The notes beneath the pieces were generated by a model that saw only the letters and a list, made by a program, of their open reading frames with translations, did not search any database and was not told where the DNA came from. Shown here in pieces: positions 1-7,673 of a stretch of 64,000 nucleotides of DNA. Every line of letters starts with the position of its first letter. The stretch's first letter is position 1. This stretch comes from Mucilaginibacter gotjawali (GTDB lineage: Bacteria > Bacteroidota > Bacteroidia > Sphingobacteriales > Sphingobacteriaceae). A program made the translations under genes and the position numbers. The DNA lies in the NCBI RefSeq assembly GCF_002355435.1, contig NZ_AP017313.1, positions 2,604,001 through 2,668,000 on the forward strand. The letters are read 5' to 3'.

Positions 1-93
1 AGAAGCGGGCGGCGTATCTGCCGAAATTGGTGGTAATACCAACGGCGATAAGCTAAGCATTCCGGCATTTTGCAGAAATTTTCTTCTTTTCAT
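1..93 (-). CDS. Secreted protein with twin-arginine-like signal, 5' end only
   Basis: Reading the minus strand from the ATG at 93-91 gives 31 codons without a stop before the window edge. The start MKRRKFLQNAGMLSL resembles the RRxFLQ signal of twin-arginine-exported enzymes, and it is followed by a hydrophobic, proline-containing stretch. Only the signal region is present, so the family cannot be named. Oxidoreductases, DUF1501 proteins and sugar isomerases often start this way in this phylum, and the isomerase at 12475 in this window has a similar RRQFLQ signal. Confidence 0.6.
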   Translation of the reverse strand, partial: MKRRKFLQNAGMLSLSPLVLPPISADTPPAS

Positions 94-189
94 AGTAGTT
101 AACTCAGGATAAACTCACAAATGGACGCAATGCAATGGCGGTAATGTGCGCCGGGATTGACTCACCCGGTCATCGCTACGCTCGACCTG

Positions 190-217
190 CCCTCTCTTTT
201 GCGGGCAAAAAAGAGGG
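190..217. repeat. Hairpin downstream of the membrane protein gene
   Basis: CCCTCTCTTTTGC faces GCAAAAAAGAGGG with a two-base loop. It lies just past the stop codon of the minus-strand gene ending at 244 and next to a word-like stretch (CACCCGGTCATCGCTACGC, 169-187) that looks like dispersed intergenic repeat sequence. No T-run follows on the minus strand, so it is not a textbook terminator. Confidence 0.4.
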
Positions 218-243
218 CGAAAAGGTGGATTTTATAGTTTTTA

Positions 244-1749
244 TTACTTCCCGTCACAATAATAAATCTCACCTTGTTTGGCTGCGCCGATTTTCACCAG
301 TTTTTTGTTTTTCATGATATCTGGTAAACTTACCAGTTCTGAATTGTACAAATTATCAAACCAGATCAGGTAAAATTGTTTATGCGCATAGAATTTTTGC
401 ACATCTTTACTGAAAAACTTATGGGGGATCAGTTCCGATGACATCCCCGTAAATAAATAAACCGCCTCGTTGGCATCGCTAAAGATGGGTACGCCTGGTT
501 TATAAATGTTTTTATGCTGTTTTAAATAAACCACAAATTCCGATTTATTCCAGTCATCATCACTGTAGCCGGGTACGCCGTAATCGCCCTCATCATCATA
601 GCGCTCGTAGTCGGCCTGGTAAGTGGAGTATTCAAAAGCCATCATTAGTATTATTGCTACGCCTGCCAATACATATTTTGCTTTTGATTTGATAAGGTTC
701 AACATATCCGGTACCCAATACGTGCAGGCTATTAAAAGCGGGATGAACATAGGTGATAACAGGCGGCTGTTGATGCGCTCAAATCGCTGGATACTTGCCC
801 AGACGAGGATGAACATTCCGTAAACAATGGTGAACGCAATTACAATATTCTCGTAGCTGTTGATCTTTCCTTTAAAGGCTTTCCATAATAAAACAGCTAT
901 CAGTGCAAGCAATACTATAGATGCTATTAAAATGGCAAATGGATACGCCTTGTTGCTGAGGGCACCCCAATCAACAATCACGGTACCGATGTAATACAGG
1001 TTGTCTTTAAAAGGCGTAATAGAAGGTTCGCGGGTACCGGTACTCAGCCCTGTTGCGGTGCTGTTTAATATCAGGTTGGCCACCAAAAGTGAAATGGATA
1101 TAAAACCATAAAACAGGATATGGCCAACCTTTTTTTTCCACCAGGGCAGGTGGTCATCCAGCAAAAGCATTAAGCCCCCGGCGCCAATGATGGTAATACC
1201 AACATAACGGGTGATGCAAGCGATTGCGGTAATAATGGCCACCCAAAGCAGTGATTTTAAAGTATGCGTTTGCATATACCGCCAGTAGGCGATAATGAAA
1301 AGCATGATCTCCAGGATGAACAAGGTCTCCGACCACAGGTAGGTATAAATCTCCAGCAAACCCGGGCTTAAAATAATGGCGCCAAGGATGAGCCATTTAT
1401 AGATCCTTGAATGGGCTACGAATTTAGACATGATCCAGCCGGTGGTAAATATTACAGCGGCAAAAAGGGTAGCATCAATCATAGCGCCGGCCCTGATCGG
1501 GTCGGCACCGGTAATAAATTGAATAGCACCCAGGAAGAACGGGTAAAAAACCGGGAAAAAAGTGAGCGGTGTTTTATTAAAGGTGATCAGCGAAAGATGC
1601 GATTGTATGTTTGTCGCCGTACTGGCATACATGATCGAATCGGGCGAAATACCCACGCCGCTGTAAGCGGTGTACAGGTAAATGGCATAAAAACCAATGC
1701 AGGCTGCTATAAATGAATCGAGATTATTTAAATAGCGGGATGGTTTCAT
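244..1749 (-). CDS. Polytopic membrane protein, glycosyltransferase-39-like
   Basis: The 501-residue product has about ten to twelve hydrophobic helices. An early loop carries PDSIMYASTATNI, which resembles the acidic first loop of GT39/ArnT-type glycosyltransferases that use polyprenyl-phosphate sugars. The C-terminal 110 residues are soluble and would face the periplasm. No complete catalytic motif can be confirmed by eye, so the enzyme role is an inference from topology and loop composition. The neighbouring GmhB-type phosphatase fits an envelope-glycan setting, but the 148-bp gap argues against tight co-transcription. Confidence 0.5.
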   Translation of the reverse strand: MKPSRYLNNLDSFIAACIGFYAIYLYTAYSGVGISPDSIMYASTATNIQSHLSLITFNKTPLTFFPVFYPFFLGAIQFITGADPIRAGAMIDATLFAAVIFTTGWIMSKFVAHSRIYKWLILGAIILSPGLLEIYTYLWSETLFILEIMLFIIAYWRYMQTHTLKSLLWVAIITAIACITRYVGITIIGAGGLMLLLDDHLPWWKKKVGHILFYGFISISLLVANLILNSTATGLSTGTREPSITPFKDNLYYIGTVIVDWGALSNKAYPFAILIASIVLLALIAVLLWKAFKGKINSYENIVIAFTIVYGMFILVWASIQRFERINSRLLSPMFIPLLIACTYWVPDMLNLIKSKAKYVLAGVAIILMMAFEYSTYQADYERYDDEGDYGVPGYSDDDWNKSEFVVYLKQHKNIYKPGVPIFSDANEAVYLFTGMSSELIPHKFFSKDVQKFYAHKQFYLIWFDNLYNSELVSLPDIMKNKKLVKIGAAKQGEIYYCDGK

Positions 1750-1897
1750 GGGGAATGTTGTAAAGTTGAAATGTTTGAATGTTGTAACGTTACAATGTTA
1801 TTAAAAATTTCGATTGTTTTGGTTTCGAAAGTCATAGCCCAACTTGTTAATTTTTAACATTACAACCTTACAACTTTTCAACAATCTTCCCCAACAA

Positions 1898-2389
1898 CTA
1901 CACAATCATCCCCAAAACCTCGCTCAATGGTTGGTCGCTGTCAACCAAAATTCCGTTTACCCCAGCTGCTGTGGCGGCTGTCATGTCCCGTTCACGGTCG
2001 CCGATAAAGTACGATTTGGATGGATCGAGATTGTATTTTTCGATGCCCCGCAGTAACAATCCTGGTTTTGGTTTGCGGCAATCGCAATCGCCGGTAAAAT
2101 CGGGATGATGGGGGCAATAGAATATATCTGTAAATTCAACGCCATGTTCGCTGTACACTTTTTTTAATTGGCGGTGCATTTTTGCCAGTTCATCCTCACT
2201 GTACCAGCCTTTCGCCAGGCCGCCCTGGTTGGTGGCTACAATCAGTAAATAGCCTTTATCCTGTAATGTTTTTAGGGCACTAAAATTATTAAGAACCTCA
2301 AAATCCTCAACCCGGCAAACATAGTCGCCCATTTCACGGTTTAATACGCCGTCGCGGTCTAAAAAAACAGCTTTATTTTTTTCTGGCAT
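1898..2389 (-). CDS. gmhB: D-glycero-D-manno-heptose 1,7-bisphosphate 7-phosphatase (HAD family)
   Basis: This HAD-superfamily phosphatase of 163 aa is predicted to remove the 7-phosphate from heptose bisphosphate in ADP-heptose synthesis for lipopolysaccharide. Motif I is FLDRDGVLN with nucleophile D11 and D13. Motif II is the VATNQ around 51-55. The zinc loop unique to GmhB and histidinol-phosphatase relatives is seen as C92, H94, C102 and C104, followed by RKPKPG. A later GDRERDM supplies the distal acidic motif. Length is normal for the family. Other heptose genes are not in the window, so the exact sugar is inferred. Confidence 0.85.
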   Translation of the reverse strand: MPEKNKAVFLDRDGVLNREMGDYVCRVEDFEVLNNFSALKTLQDKGYLLIVATNQGGLAKGWYSEDELAKMHRQLKKVYSEHGVEFTDIFYCPHHPDFTGDCDCRKPKPGLLLRGIEKYNLDPSKSYFIGDRERDMTAATAAGVNGILVDSDQPLSEVLGMIV

Positions 2390-2403
2390 TTATAAATTTT
2401 TGG

Positions 2404-2411
2404 CAAAGGTA
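2404..2411 (-). promoter_or_regulatory. Bacteroidota -7 element upstream of gmhB
   Basis: The minus strand reads TACCTTTG, matching TAnnTTTG. It ends 15 nt before the gmhB start codon, so the leader would be about ten nucleotides. No exact TTTG is seen at the -33 position. Confidence 0.45.
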
Positions 2412-2487
2412 ACAATTTTGAAAAATAGGGGCATTGGCGTTGCTGCAATACCGTTTATGGGATTATTTACCAGTGTTAAAATAAAAA

Positions 2488-2522
2488 ATCCGGGATCAAA
2501 TTTATGTTTTTGATCCCGGATT
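2488..2522 (-). terminator. Rho-independent terminator of the lipoprotein gene
   Basis: AATCCGGGATCAAA pairs with TTTGATCCCGGATT around a short loop. On the minus strand it is followed by a T-rich run. It sits 25 nt past the stop codon of the gene at 2547-3095. Confidence 0.8.
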
Positions 2523-2546
2523 AATATCATTGAATTAACCTCCTGG

Positions 2547-3095
2547 CTAATTGCTGCTAAAAGTATAAGGCATACTGTTAAATGCGCCGTCGAGAACTTT
2601 ATTAATCGTGATCGAGATTAAATTGCCGCTCCCATCGTAATTATATTTCCGGGTAACAAGTGAAAATGTTCCGGTTACCACCTTTTTAACTGAATCAATT
2701 GCGGTAAATACTACCGTTCCTGAGCCTGCTCCAACGGTGCCCTGTTCAACAAATCCAGCACTCCCTTTGGTGTAAAAAGCAAATTGGTGCAACTGGGCAC
2801 TATCTGCATTAAACGTATACAACGGGAACCCGGGCGTATTGCTGGAGCTCGGTATATTTACAGAAATAGTAACTTCTTTATTGTTTGCTATACCAGAGCA
2901 GGTGAAAACTTTAGTTTTTGCAGCCGAGTTGTAGGTGATAGCCGCTTGCGTAGTATCGGCGCTCCAGGTTGAATCGTTAATAATGGCATACATGGTGTTG
3001 GTAGAGGCCGCATAAGCTGTGTAGGTGTCTTTTTTACATTTTTGCAGTAACAGAACTGCTAATAACAAAGTAATAATAAGTGAAAGTTTCTTCAT
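2547..3095 (-). CDS. Small lipoprotein, DUF6252-like
   Basis: The 182-aa product begins with a lipoprotein signal (MKKLSLIITLLLAVLLLQKC); Cys20 is the likely acylated residue, so an outer- or inner-membrane periplasmic lipoprotein is expected. The mature part is rich in Thr, Ser and Val and predicts beta structure, with an early INDSTWSAD segment and alternating strands. This pattern resembles the DUF6252 lipoproteins of Bacteroidota, which have no known function. The gene is monocistronic, with its own terminator downstream. Confidence 0.6.
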   Translation of the reverse strand: MKKLSLIITLLLAVLLLQKCKKDTYTAYAASTNTMYAIINDSTWSADTTQAAITYNSAAKTKVFTCSGIANNKEVTISVNIPSSSNTPGFPLYTFNADSAQLHQFAFYTKGSAGFVEQGTVGAGSGTVVFTAIDSVKKVVTGTFSLVTRKYNYDGSGNLISITINKVLDGAFNSMPYTFSSN

Positions 3096-3177
3096 ATATG
3101 ATTGTTTAGCAAAAGAACGACTTTTACCTTAGATTAATATAACAGGTATTGGTTTTTTTACACAATTTAACATTTGG

Positions 3178-3284
3178 GAGGTGAGTAGTGAGTTGTGAAA
3201 AATGAATAGAAGGAGAATGTGCGGGCTACTTAATCCATTTTATTTTTTTTCACCACTCACTATTTACTCCTCACCATTCACCGC
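3178..3284. repeat. Word-like inverted repeat (GTGAGTAGTGAG / CTCACTATTTACTC)
   Basis: Short words such as GGTGAGTAGTGAGTTGTG on the left are mirrored by CACCACTCACTATTTACTCC on the right, across about 50 bp. Low-complexity pairs of this kind recur between genes in this window (31.75, 39.43 and 39.63 kb). They could form a long weak hairpin that ends transcription of the gene at 3286-3483. Confidence 0.4.
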
Positions 3285-3285
3285 C

Positions 3286-3483
3286 TTACTTGAAATACGA
3301 CAGCGGTATCTCCTTCCACATGCCGCCGGAAAGTCCGCCGGTAAGCAATTCGTAGATGAGGTATAATGGCCAAAAAATGTAACCAAGTAATAAAAGGATG
3401 AGGTTATGGTTATAGTACCAGTTTATCATTAGTGCATAAATACCCAATATCAGGTAAAGGATACTCGAATCTCTGTTTTTCAT
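3286..3483 (-). CDS. Small two-helix membrane protein, unknown
   Basis: This 65-aa product has two hydrophobic helices at about residues 8-22 and 28-48 separated by a WYYNHN turn. It ends in a short polar tail. No family is recognised. The reading frame is open with an ATG start, and no competing gene overlaps it, so it is probably real. Confidence 0.5.
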   Translation of the reverse strand: MKNRDSSILYLILGIYALMINWYYNHNLILLLLGYIFWPLYLIYELLTGGLSGGMWKEIPLSYFK

Positions 3484-3719
3484 TTCAAATTATTTAATGC
3501 GGTTAAACTAATACTAATTGGTAATAATACCAAATGTTTGAAGCCTGGCGGATATTAAAATCATGTTAATAACAAATATCTGATCAATGTTGTTTGTTAA
3601 GCATAAATATATAACTTGCCCCATGTTTATGTTAGTTTATGCTTCATAAATTTCACAATAAAAAACAAATTATAAAAACAAATTACCCCCCAATTGGGTT
3701 AACTTAAAAAAAACTTATC

Positions 3720-3929
3720 ATGGCAACAACAAACGGAATTACTGCTTATTCAGTAAAAACAAAAACAAAGAATGTACCAATGATCGATCCTGTTATCGAT
3801 ATCAAGTCAGGAAGGTACATTGCAACAGGAACAGATGCAGCAGGCAACAAAATGGCAGCCATAATGGGTAAAGCAGCCGCCGAAGAACATATCGCAAACG
3901 GCAACGCTAAAAAAGGCTCTGGCTGGTAG
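3720..3929 (+). CDS. Small soluble protein of unknown function
   Basis: The 69-aa product begins MATTNGITAYSVKTKTK and ends in a Gly/Lys-rich tail (GNAKKGSGW). Its lysine-rich start and the segment DIKSGRYIATGTDAAGNKM suggest a small folded domain, but I do not recognise a family. A long AT-rich leader precedes it and a strong terminator follows, which together mark it as a free-standing transcribed unit. Confidence 0.55.
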   Translation: MATTNGITAYSVKTKTKNVPMIDPVIDIKSGRYIATGTDAAGNKMAAIMGKAAAEEHIANGNAKKGSGW

Positions 3930-3997
3930 TTTCTTCGGGGCCAAAGGTTAATGACGAAGATTACTCTTTCTATTTTACCTTCCTGAATTAATTGATT

Positions 3998-4062
3998 ATC
4001 CCGGTTTTAATGTAATTGGCTGTTTTACAGTTATGTTATGTTTGAACCGGGATTCTTTTTTT
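3998..4062 (+). terminator. Terminator of the 69-aa gene
   Basis: ATCCCGGTTTT pairs with GAACCGGGAT across a 35-nt loop, and is followed directly by TTC and seven T residues on the plus strand. Confidence 0.65.
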
Positions 4063-4066
4063 AAGC

Positions 4067-4828
4067 TTAGTTTACATCAAGCTGCGAAATACGGATTTTA
4101 TAAGCAACCGGAAGTAAGGCGCTTTTTAAGGTATTGTCAAGCTTTATAATGCGGAATAGCTTATAAAATTGCAGCAGCGCAATAAGCCAATATTTGTTTT
4201 TCAGGCCTAATAAATAGCTTACCCGTGGAGGCGCCAGCTGAAATTGCACCTGTTTTAAAATGGTATACCGGGTAACGCCAAGGTGTTTTTTATACTGGTG
4301 ATAAAGATCAATAGTAAACTCACTTTTGACGAGGTTTTCCGCTAAATGCTTATCCCTTGACACTGCCCAGTGGCGATAATCAGCAGGCAGACCTGCCAGT
4401 TGCATCCGGTTTCCTACGCGAAGAAAAACCTCAAAAACTTCATTTTTTTCTGCTTGTGTCAGCTTCCTTTCCAATAACTCATACGAACGGACCGAATAAT
4501 CAATTAACAGGTATAATACATCCCGGTAAGCCCAATCCGGTATTTTATCATGTCTTTTTTTTTCCACATCCTGGTGAATAGCGGTTATACGGTCAATAGC
4601 CGCGAGCGCTTTTTGCTCTTCCGAGAAAATGATCTGGCCCGCGTATTCAACTGTGGAGAACAGACGGGCAAGAGGATCTGCCGGTAACCGGCCTGTGAAG
4701 TATAGCCAGTCAACCGCTTTGTTTAACGCGAACTCCGCAGCGGCTCCGGCGAATATAAAAAGAACGGTATCGGCCTTACCCCAGATCTTCCGGACGATTG
4801 AATTCTGATCAACAAAATATTTTTCCAT
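4067..4828 (-). CDS. DUF2236 / MpaB-like oxygenase family protein
   Basis: The 253-aa product matches the overall pattern of DUF2236, the family that includes MpaB and latex-clearing oxygenases. It has an N-terminal helix bundle with a hydrophobic AGAAAEFALNKAVDW stretch, then DPLARLFSTVEYAGQIIF, which fits the family's signature 'DP..R...T' segment. It lacks a signal peptide. The family binds heme through conserved His residues; candidates here are H113-region and H163-region residues, but I cannot assign them. Substrate unknown. Confidence 0.6.
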   Translation of the reverse strand: MEKYFVDQNSIVRKIWGKADTVLFIFAGAAAEFALNKAVDWLYFTGRLPADPLARLFSTVEYAGQIIFSEEQKALAAIDRITAIHQDVEKKRHDKIPDWAYRDVLYLLIDYSVRSYELLERKLTQAEKNEVFEVFLRVGNRMQLAGLPADYRHWAVSRDKHLAENLVKSEFTIDLYHQYKKHLGVTRYTILKQVQFQLAPPRVSYLLGLKNKYWLIALLQFYKLFRIIKLDNTLKSALLPVAYKIRISQLDVN

Positions 4829-4843
4829 AAAAAAATTAAAGCG

Positions 4844-4869
4844 TTAGACGTGAAACATCGCGTCTCTAC
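4844..4869. repeat. Degenerate GAGACGC palindromic repeat, copy 1
   Basis: TTAGACGTGAAACATCGCGTCTCTAC has a diverged left arm and an intact right arm of the dispersed repeat found also at 16.65-16.81 kb and 44.35-44.42 kb. Confidence 0.55.
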
Positions 4870-4901
4870 AAATTCGTTACAAAATCATTTTTATACGTTT
4901 T

Positions 4902-5300
4902 CTAAAACTTTTTAAGGCTTAGTCGCAGATTCTCCACAACAATAATCAAAACGATGCCCAGCGTATACACCACCATATCCATAAACGAAAAGGAGGTACC
5001 CATCAATATTTTTGCCAGCTTTGAATTTTGTAAACCCAAAACCCTTGCCAAATGAAAATATTGGGAGAACTCAACACAATAAGCAAATAGCAGAACCCCA
5101 CCGGCGGTAAGCAGCACCGGCAGATTGAAAAAGCTTCTTACAATGCAATAAATCAGCATCACCACCAAAAAATCACCGCCATAAGGCCGGATGAAGCTGT
5201 CATGCACGTATAGTGCAATGATAAATTCAGTTATGAATAGGAGAAAAGTTGCAATAAAATAGCCAATATGGAATTTTATCATATTAAAAGTACTTTGCAT
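4902..5300 (-). CDS. DUF2809 membrane protein
   Basis: The protein has four hydrophobic helices and the features of DUF2809: an early RPYGGDFLVVMLIYCIVR segment, then VEFSQYFHLARVLGLQ and GTSFSFMDMVVYTLG. The family is an uncharacterised integral membrane group. Two starts are possible. The first ATG (5300) lies inside a perfect palindrome, TACTTTGC-ATC-GCAAAGTA at 5291-5309. The second ATG (5282, MIKFHIGYF) would put that palindrome in the leader as an operator or hairpin, and I slightly prefer it. Confidence 0.75.
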   Translation of the reverse strand: MQSTFNMIKFHIGYFIATFLLFITEFIIALYVHDSFIRPYGGDFLVVMLIYCIVRSFFNLPVLLTAGGVLLFAYCVEFSQYFHLARVLGLQNSKLAKILMGTSFSFMDMVVYTLGIVLIIVVENLRLSLKKF

Positions 5301-5397
5301 CGCAAAGTAAAAAATAATAAATTAAAACCACAAATAATAGGAAATCAATTACTCTTTTTATTTTAATAATTGTAGTTTCGATTTTTATAAAATAGCT

Positions 5398-5877
5398 ATG
5401 TACAACCAAACCAGCACAATCAATCCTAAAAGCCTGATAAAAACCACCATTATTATTCACCTCGCATTGCTGATAGGCCAGGTTTTATTTGGCGCGGTCG
5501 TTTTTGCCATTACACCAAACCCGGTGTTTAATTTGAAACCAGGAAACGACGTGTTTTTTTATGTATTGATTTTATTGGTCGGGCTTGGCATATTTTTGGG
5601 CGGTTTTTTATTTAAACAACAATTGGCAAATGCGGCTGAAAAAACAAATTTGAAGGATAAGCTGGGCGTTTATCAAACCGCCTTTATCGTTAGGGCTGCG
5701 TTAAGTGAGGGCGCATCTATGTTTGGTATTGTTTGCACCATGATTACCAGTAATTTATTTTACCTGGCAATTGTGGGCATCAATATCCTTTTCTTTATAT
5801 CGATCAGGCCCACACGTGATAAAATTGAGGAGGCCCTCAACCTGGATTACAACGAAAAAGCAGCCATTGACGAATAA
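5398..5877 (+). CDS. Four-helix membrane protein, unknown
   Basis: This 159-aa product has hydrophobic segments at about 15-37, 49-68, 98-117 and 119-137. Between the second and third is a charged loop (AEKTNLKDKLGVYQT). The tail is acidic (NLDYNEKAAIDE). No family is recognised. It is convergent with the peptidase gene at 5910, with only 32 bp between the two stop codons. Confidence 0.55.
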   Translation: MYNQTSTINPKSLIKTTIIIHLALLIGQVLFGAVVFAITPNPVFNLKPGNDVFFYVLILLVGLGIFLGGFLFKQQLANAAEKTNLKDKLGVYQTAFIVRAALSEGASMFGIVCTMITSNLFYLAIVGINILFFISIRPTRDKIEEALNLDYNEKAAIDE

Positions 5878-5909
5878 TTTTATTCGATTACTGTTTTTTG
5901 CGGCCGTTA

Positions 5910-7034
5910 TTATAATGGCCTTCCCGGCTTGCTGCTTGCCAGCGATAAATATTTTGGATCCAGCGCTTTTTTGGGAACGGTAATACTTATTGTATTGATG
6001 CCGAAGTAATTTACAGAGATATAGTCGTACCCCTTAAAAGGCGTGTCGCCAACGGAATCTTTCAAAATGAAAAACAATTTACCGTTTTGGCTTTTAGCGA
6101 TGCCGACAACGTGGATGAGATGATCATCCTGGGTTACCAGTGTTTCAAATAATTGCTGGCGCAGTTGCTGGTTAAAATCCATTTCGGTGGTATCGGCGTT
6201 GGCAACATTTGAAAATCTTTTATCTTCAAACAAGGCATAGCCACTGTGATGGCAGTTCCAGCCATTATTGGTTACGTCCATATCAACCACCAGCGGAAAG
6301 CCTTTAACAATGGTTTTGCTGGCTATGCTGATCATCTCTTCTAAGGGTACATTCAGATAAGGCTCAGACATTAAAAAGTTATCAGGGATCTCGAGCGCGA
6401 AATTCTGGTAAAAGGGGTGGTGGGTAAAGGATGTTATGGTGACATAGTCATCCGGGTTAAATTTCAACACCTCTTTTTCAAAAGTCAGCGGTGTATATGT
6501 CTTTCCCTGCCATGTGAATTTTTCAGGCGGAGTGCCGGCAATGGCGTCGTGTTTTTTGATGAAGCCGGTAAGCCAGTTGGGATCTATCGGTTTGGTTTTC
6601 AAAACCGAGTCGAGGTATTTTTTTAGTACCTCATCCAGTTGAACCGTGGAACTTTCCGAAAATTTAACTGCATTATCACGCCCGTAAAATTCAGCGGGTA
6701 TAGCACCATATTTTTGGATCCCGAATAAGGCATCATGCGATAATCCACCAGCCTCGAACAGGGTGGTGCCGTTTGATAATATATAGCGTTTTGCTTTCTC
6801 GATATAAAGGTTGCGGGCGGTAAACAATTCCGAGAGGTCGATGTCTTTACGGTCGTTTATGATAGCGCCCGATTCAATCATCGAGGTAGTTGAAAACGAC
6901 CAGCAGGTATTGGTATTTCCCTGGTATTTAACTGTGCCGGCCGGGATTTGCTTTATGGTGGCAGGAACACTTTTTTGAGCGAACGCGCAGTTAACAGAAA
7001 TTAATATTGCAAGGGTTGTGAAAAACTTTGTCAT
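5910..7034 (-). CDS. C1-family (bleomycin hydrolase-like) secreted peptidase homologue, altered active site
   Basis: A signal peptide (residues 1-19, cleaved after CAFA) leads into a papain-like fold. The nucleophile region is NTCWSF with C44. The catalytic His is H305 in DDHLIHVVG. The usual third motif, Asn-Ser-Trp-Gly, reads KDSVG here: D326 replaces Asn and V328 replaces Trp. The 374-aa length and the C-H order fit the C1B group (bleomycin hydrolase/PepC). It probably acts in the periplasm. Reduced or changed activity is possible because Asn orients the His in papain-type enzymes. Confidence 0.75.
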   Translation of the reverse strand: MTKFFTTLAILISVNCAFAQKSVPATIKQIPAGTVKYQGNTNTCWSFSTTSMIESGAIINDRKDIDLSELFTARNLYIEKAKRYILSNGTTLFEAGGLSHDALFGIQKYGAIPAEFYGRDNAVKFSESSTVQLDEVLKKYLDSVLKTKPIDPNWLTGFIKKHDAIAGTPPEKFTWQGKTYTPLTFEKEVLKFNPDDYVTITSFTHHPFYQNFALEIPDNFLMSEPYLNVPLEEMISIASKTIVKGFPLVVDMDVTNNGWNCHHSGYALFEDKRFSNVANADTTEMDFNQQLRQQLFETLVTQDDHLIHVVGIAKSQNGKLFFILKDSVGDTPFKGYDYISVNYFGINTISITVPKKALDPKYLSLASSKPGRPL

Positions 7035-7117
7035 GTTTGGTTTTAGCCTTATTTAAAAGCTAAAAGTAAACATAAAATCCAATTGAGGAATAATGCGATT
7101 GAAAATGGATGCACTAT

Positions 7118-7573
7118 TTAAGCGGGCAGGCAGCTTTGTTTTTCGTGAAATTCCACCAGTTTTAACAACACATCAATAGCTATTTCGTAATTTTTTGCAC
7201 CGACGAGCTTTTTATATTGATCCTCCAGCTGGTAGATCTGCGTTTTGATATAATGGTAATATTTCTCACCGTCCGGGGTATAATGAAGTATCACCGAACG
7301 GGCATCTGCAGCGCTCTTTTCGCTTCTGACCATATTTATTTCTTCAAGCTCTTTGATGATCTTGCTGGTAGCCTGCTTGGTAACGTTTAATTTTTCTGCA
7401 AGCTCGTTGTTCGAGATCCCGTTTTGGCCGATACTCATAAAAACCGGCAGGTGCGCATGGTTAAAACCCGGGTAGTGCACGCGGCACAGCTTTTTTTCGT
7501 TCCAGTCGTCCATGAAACGTTTTAACAAGTAGATAAGTTTAATTGTAAACCTCTGTGAATTTTCGGTTTCCAT
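7118..7573 (-). CDS. MarR-family transcriptional regulator
   Basis: This 151-aa winged-helix protein shows the MarR pattern: helix H2 region NGISNNELAEKLNVTKQATSKIIKELEEI (about 51-79) with recognition helix VTKQATSKIIKEL, then the wing MVRSEKSAADARSVILHYTPDGEKYY with the D-x-R wing tip. MarR proteins bind palindromic sites as dimers and release them on ligand binding. A sequence repeated almost exactly upstream of this gene (7646-7669) and upstream of the small membrane gene at 10648 is the likely operator, implying autoregulation plus control of the upstream operon. Confidence 0.9.
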   Translation of the reverse strand: METENSQRFTIKLIYLLKRFMDDWNEKKLCRVHYPGFNHAHLPVFMSIGQNGISNNELAEKLNVTKQATSKIIKELEEINMVRSEKSAADARSVILHYTPDGEKYYHYIKTQIYQLEDQYKKLVGAKNYEIAIDVLLKLVEFHEKQSCLPA

Positions 7574-7645
7574 GATCTTTTTTATTAAAACCTTGTTTAA
7601 TCAGCCTTTTTAAATAATCTGTGTTACTTTATATAAAACATTAAA

Positions 7646-7670
7646 ATAGTCAACTTGGTTTACAAATGTA
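7646..7670 (-). promoter_or_regulatory. Candidate MarR operator and -7 element upstream of marR
   Basis: ATAGTCAACTTGGTTTACA followed by AATGT (7646-7669) matches the site at 10666-10689, in inverted orientation, with 22 of 24 bases identical. On the minus strand TACATTTG (7663-7670) overlaps its end as a -7 box, giving a leader of about 85 nt before marR. It lies just past the stop of the DUF5686 gene. Confidence 0.55.
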
Positions 7671-7673
7671 TTA

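Noticed and set aside
135..317. A 60-codon plus-strand frame at the left edge
   Set aside because: It crosses a repeat-like hairpin stretch and the end of the minus-strand membrane gene; composition is not protein-like.
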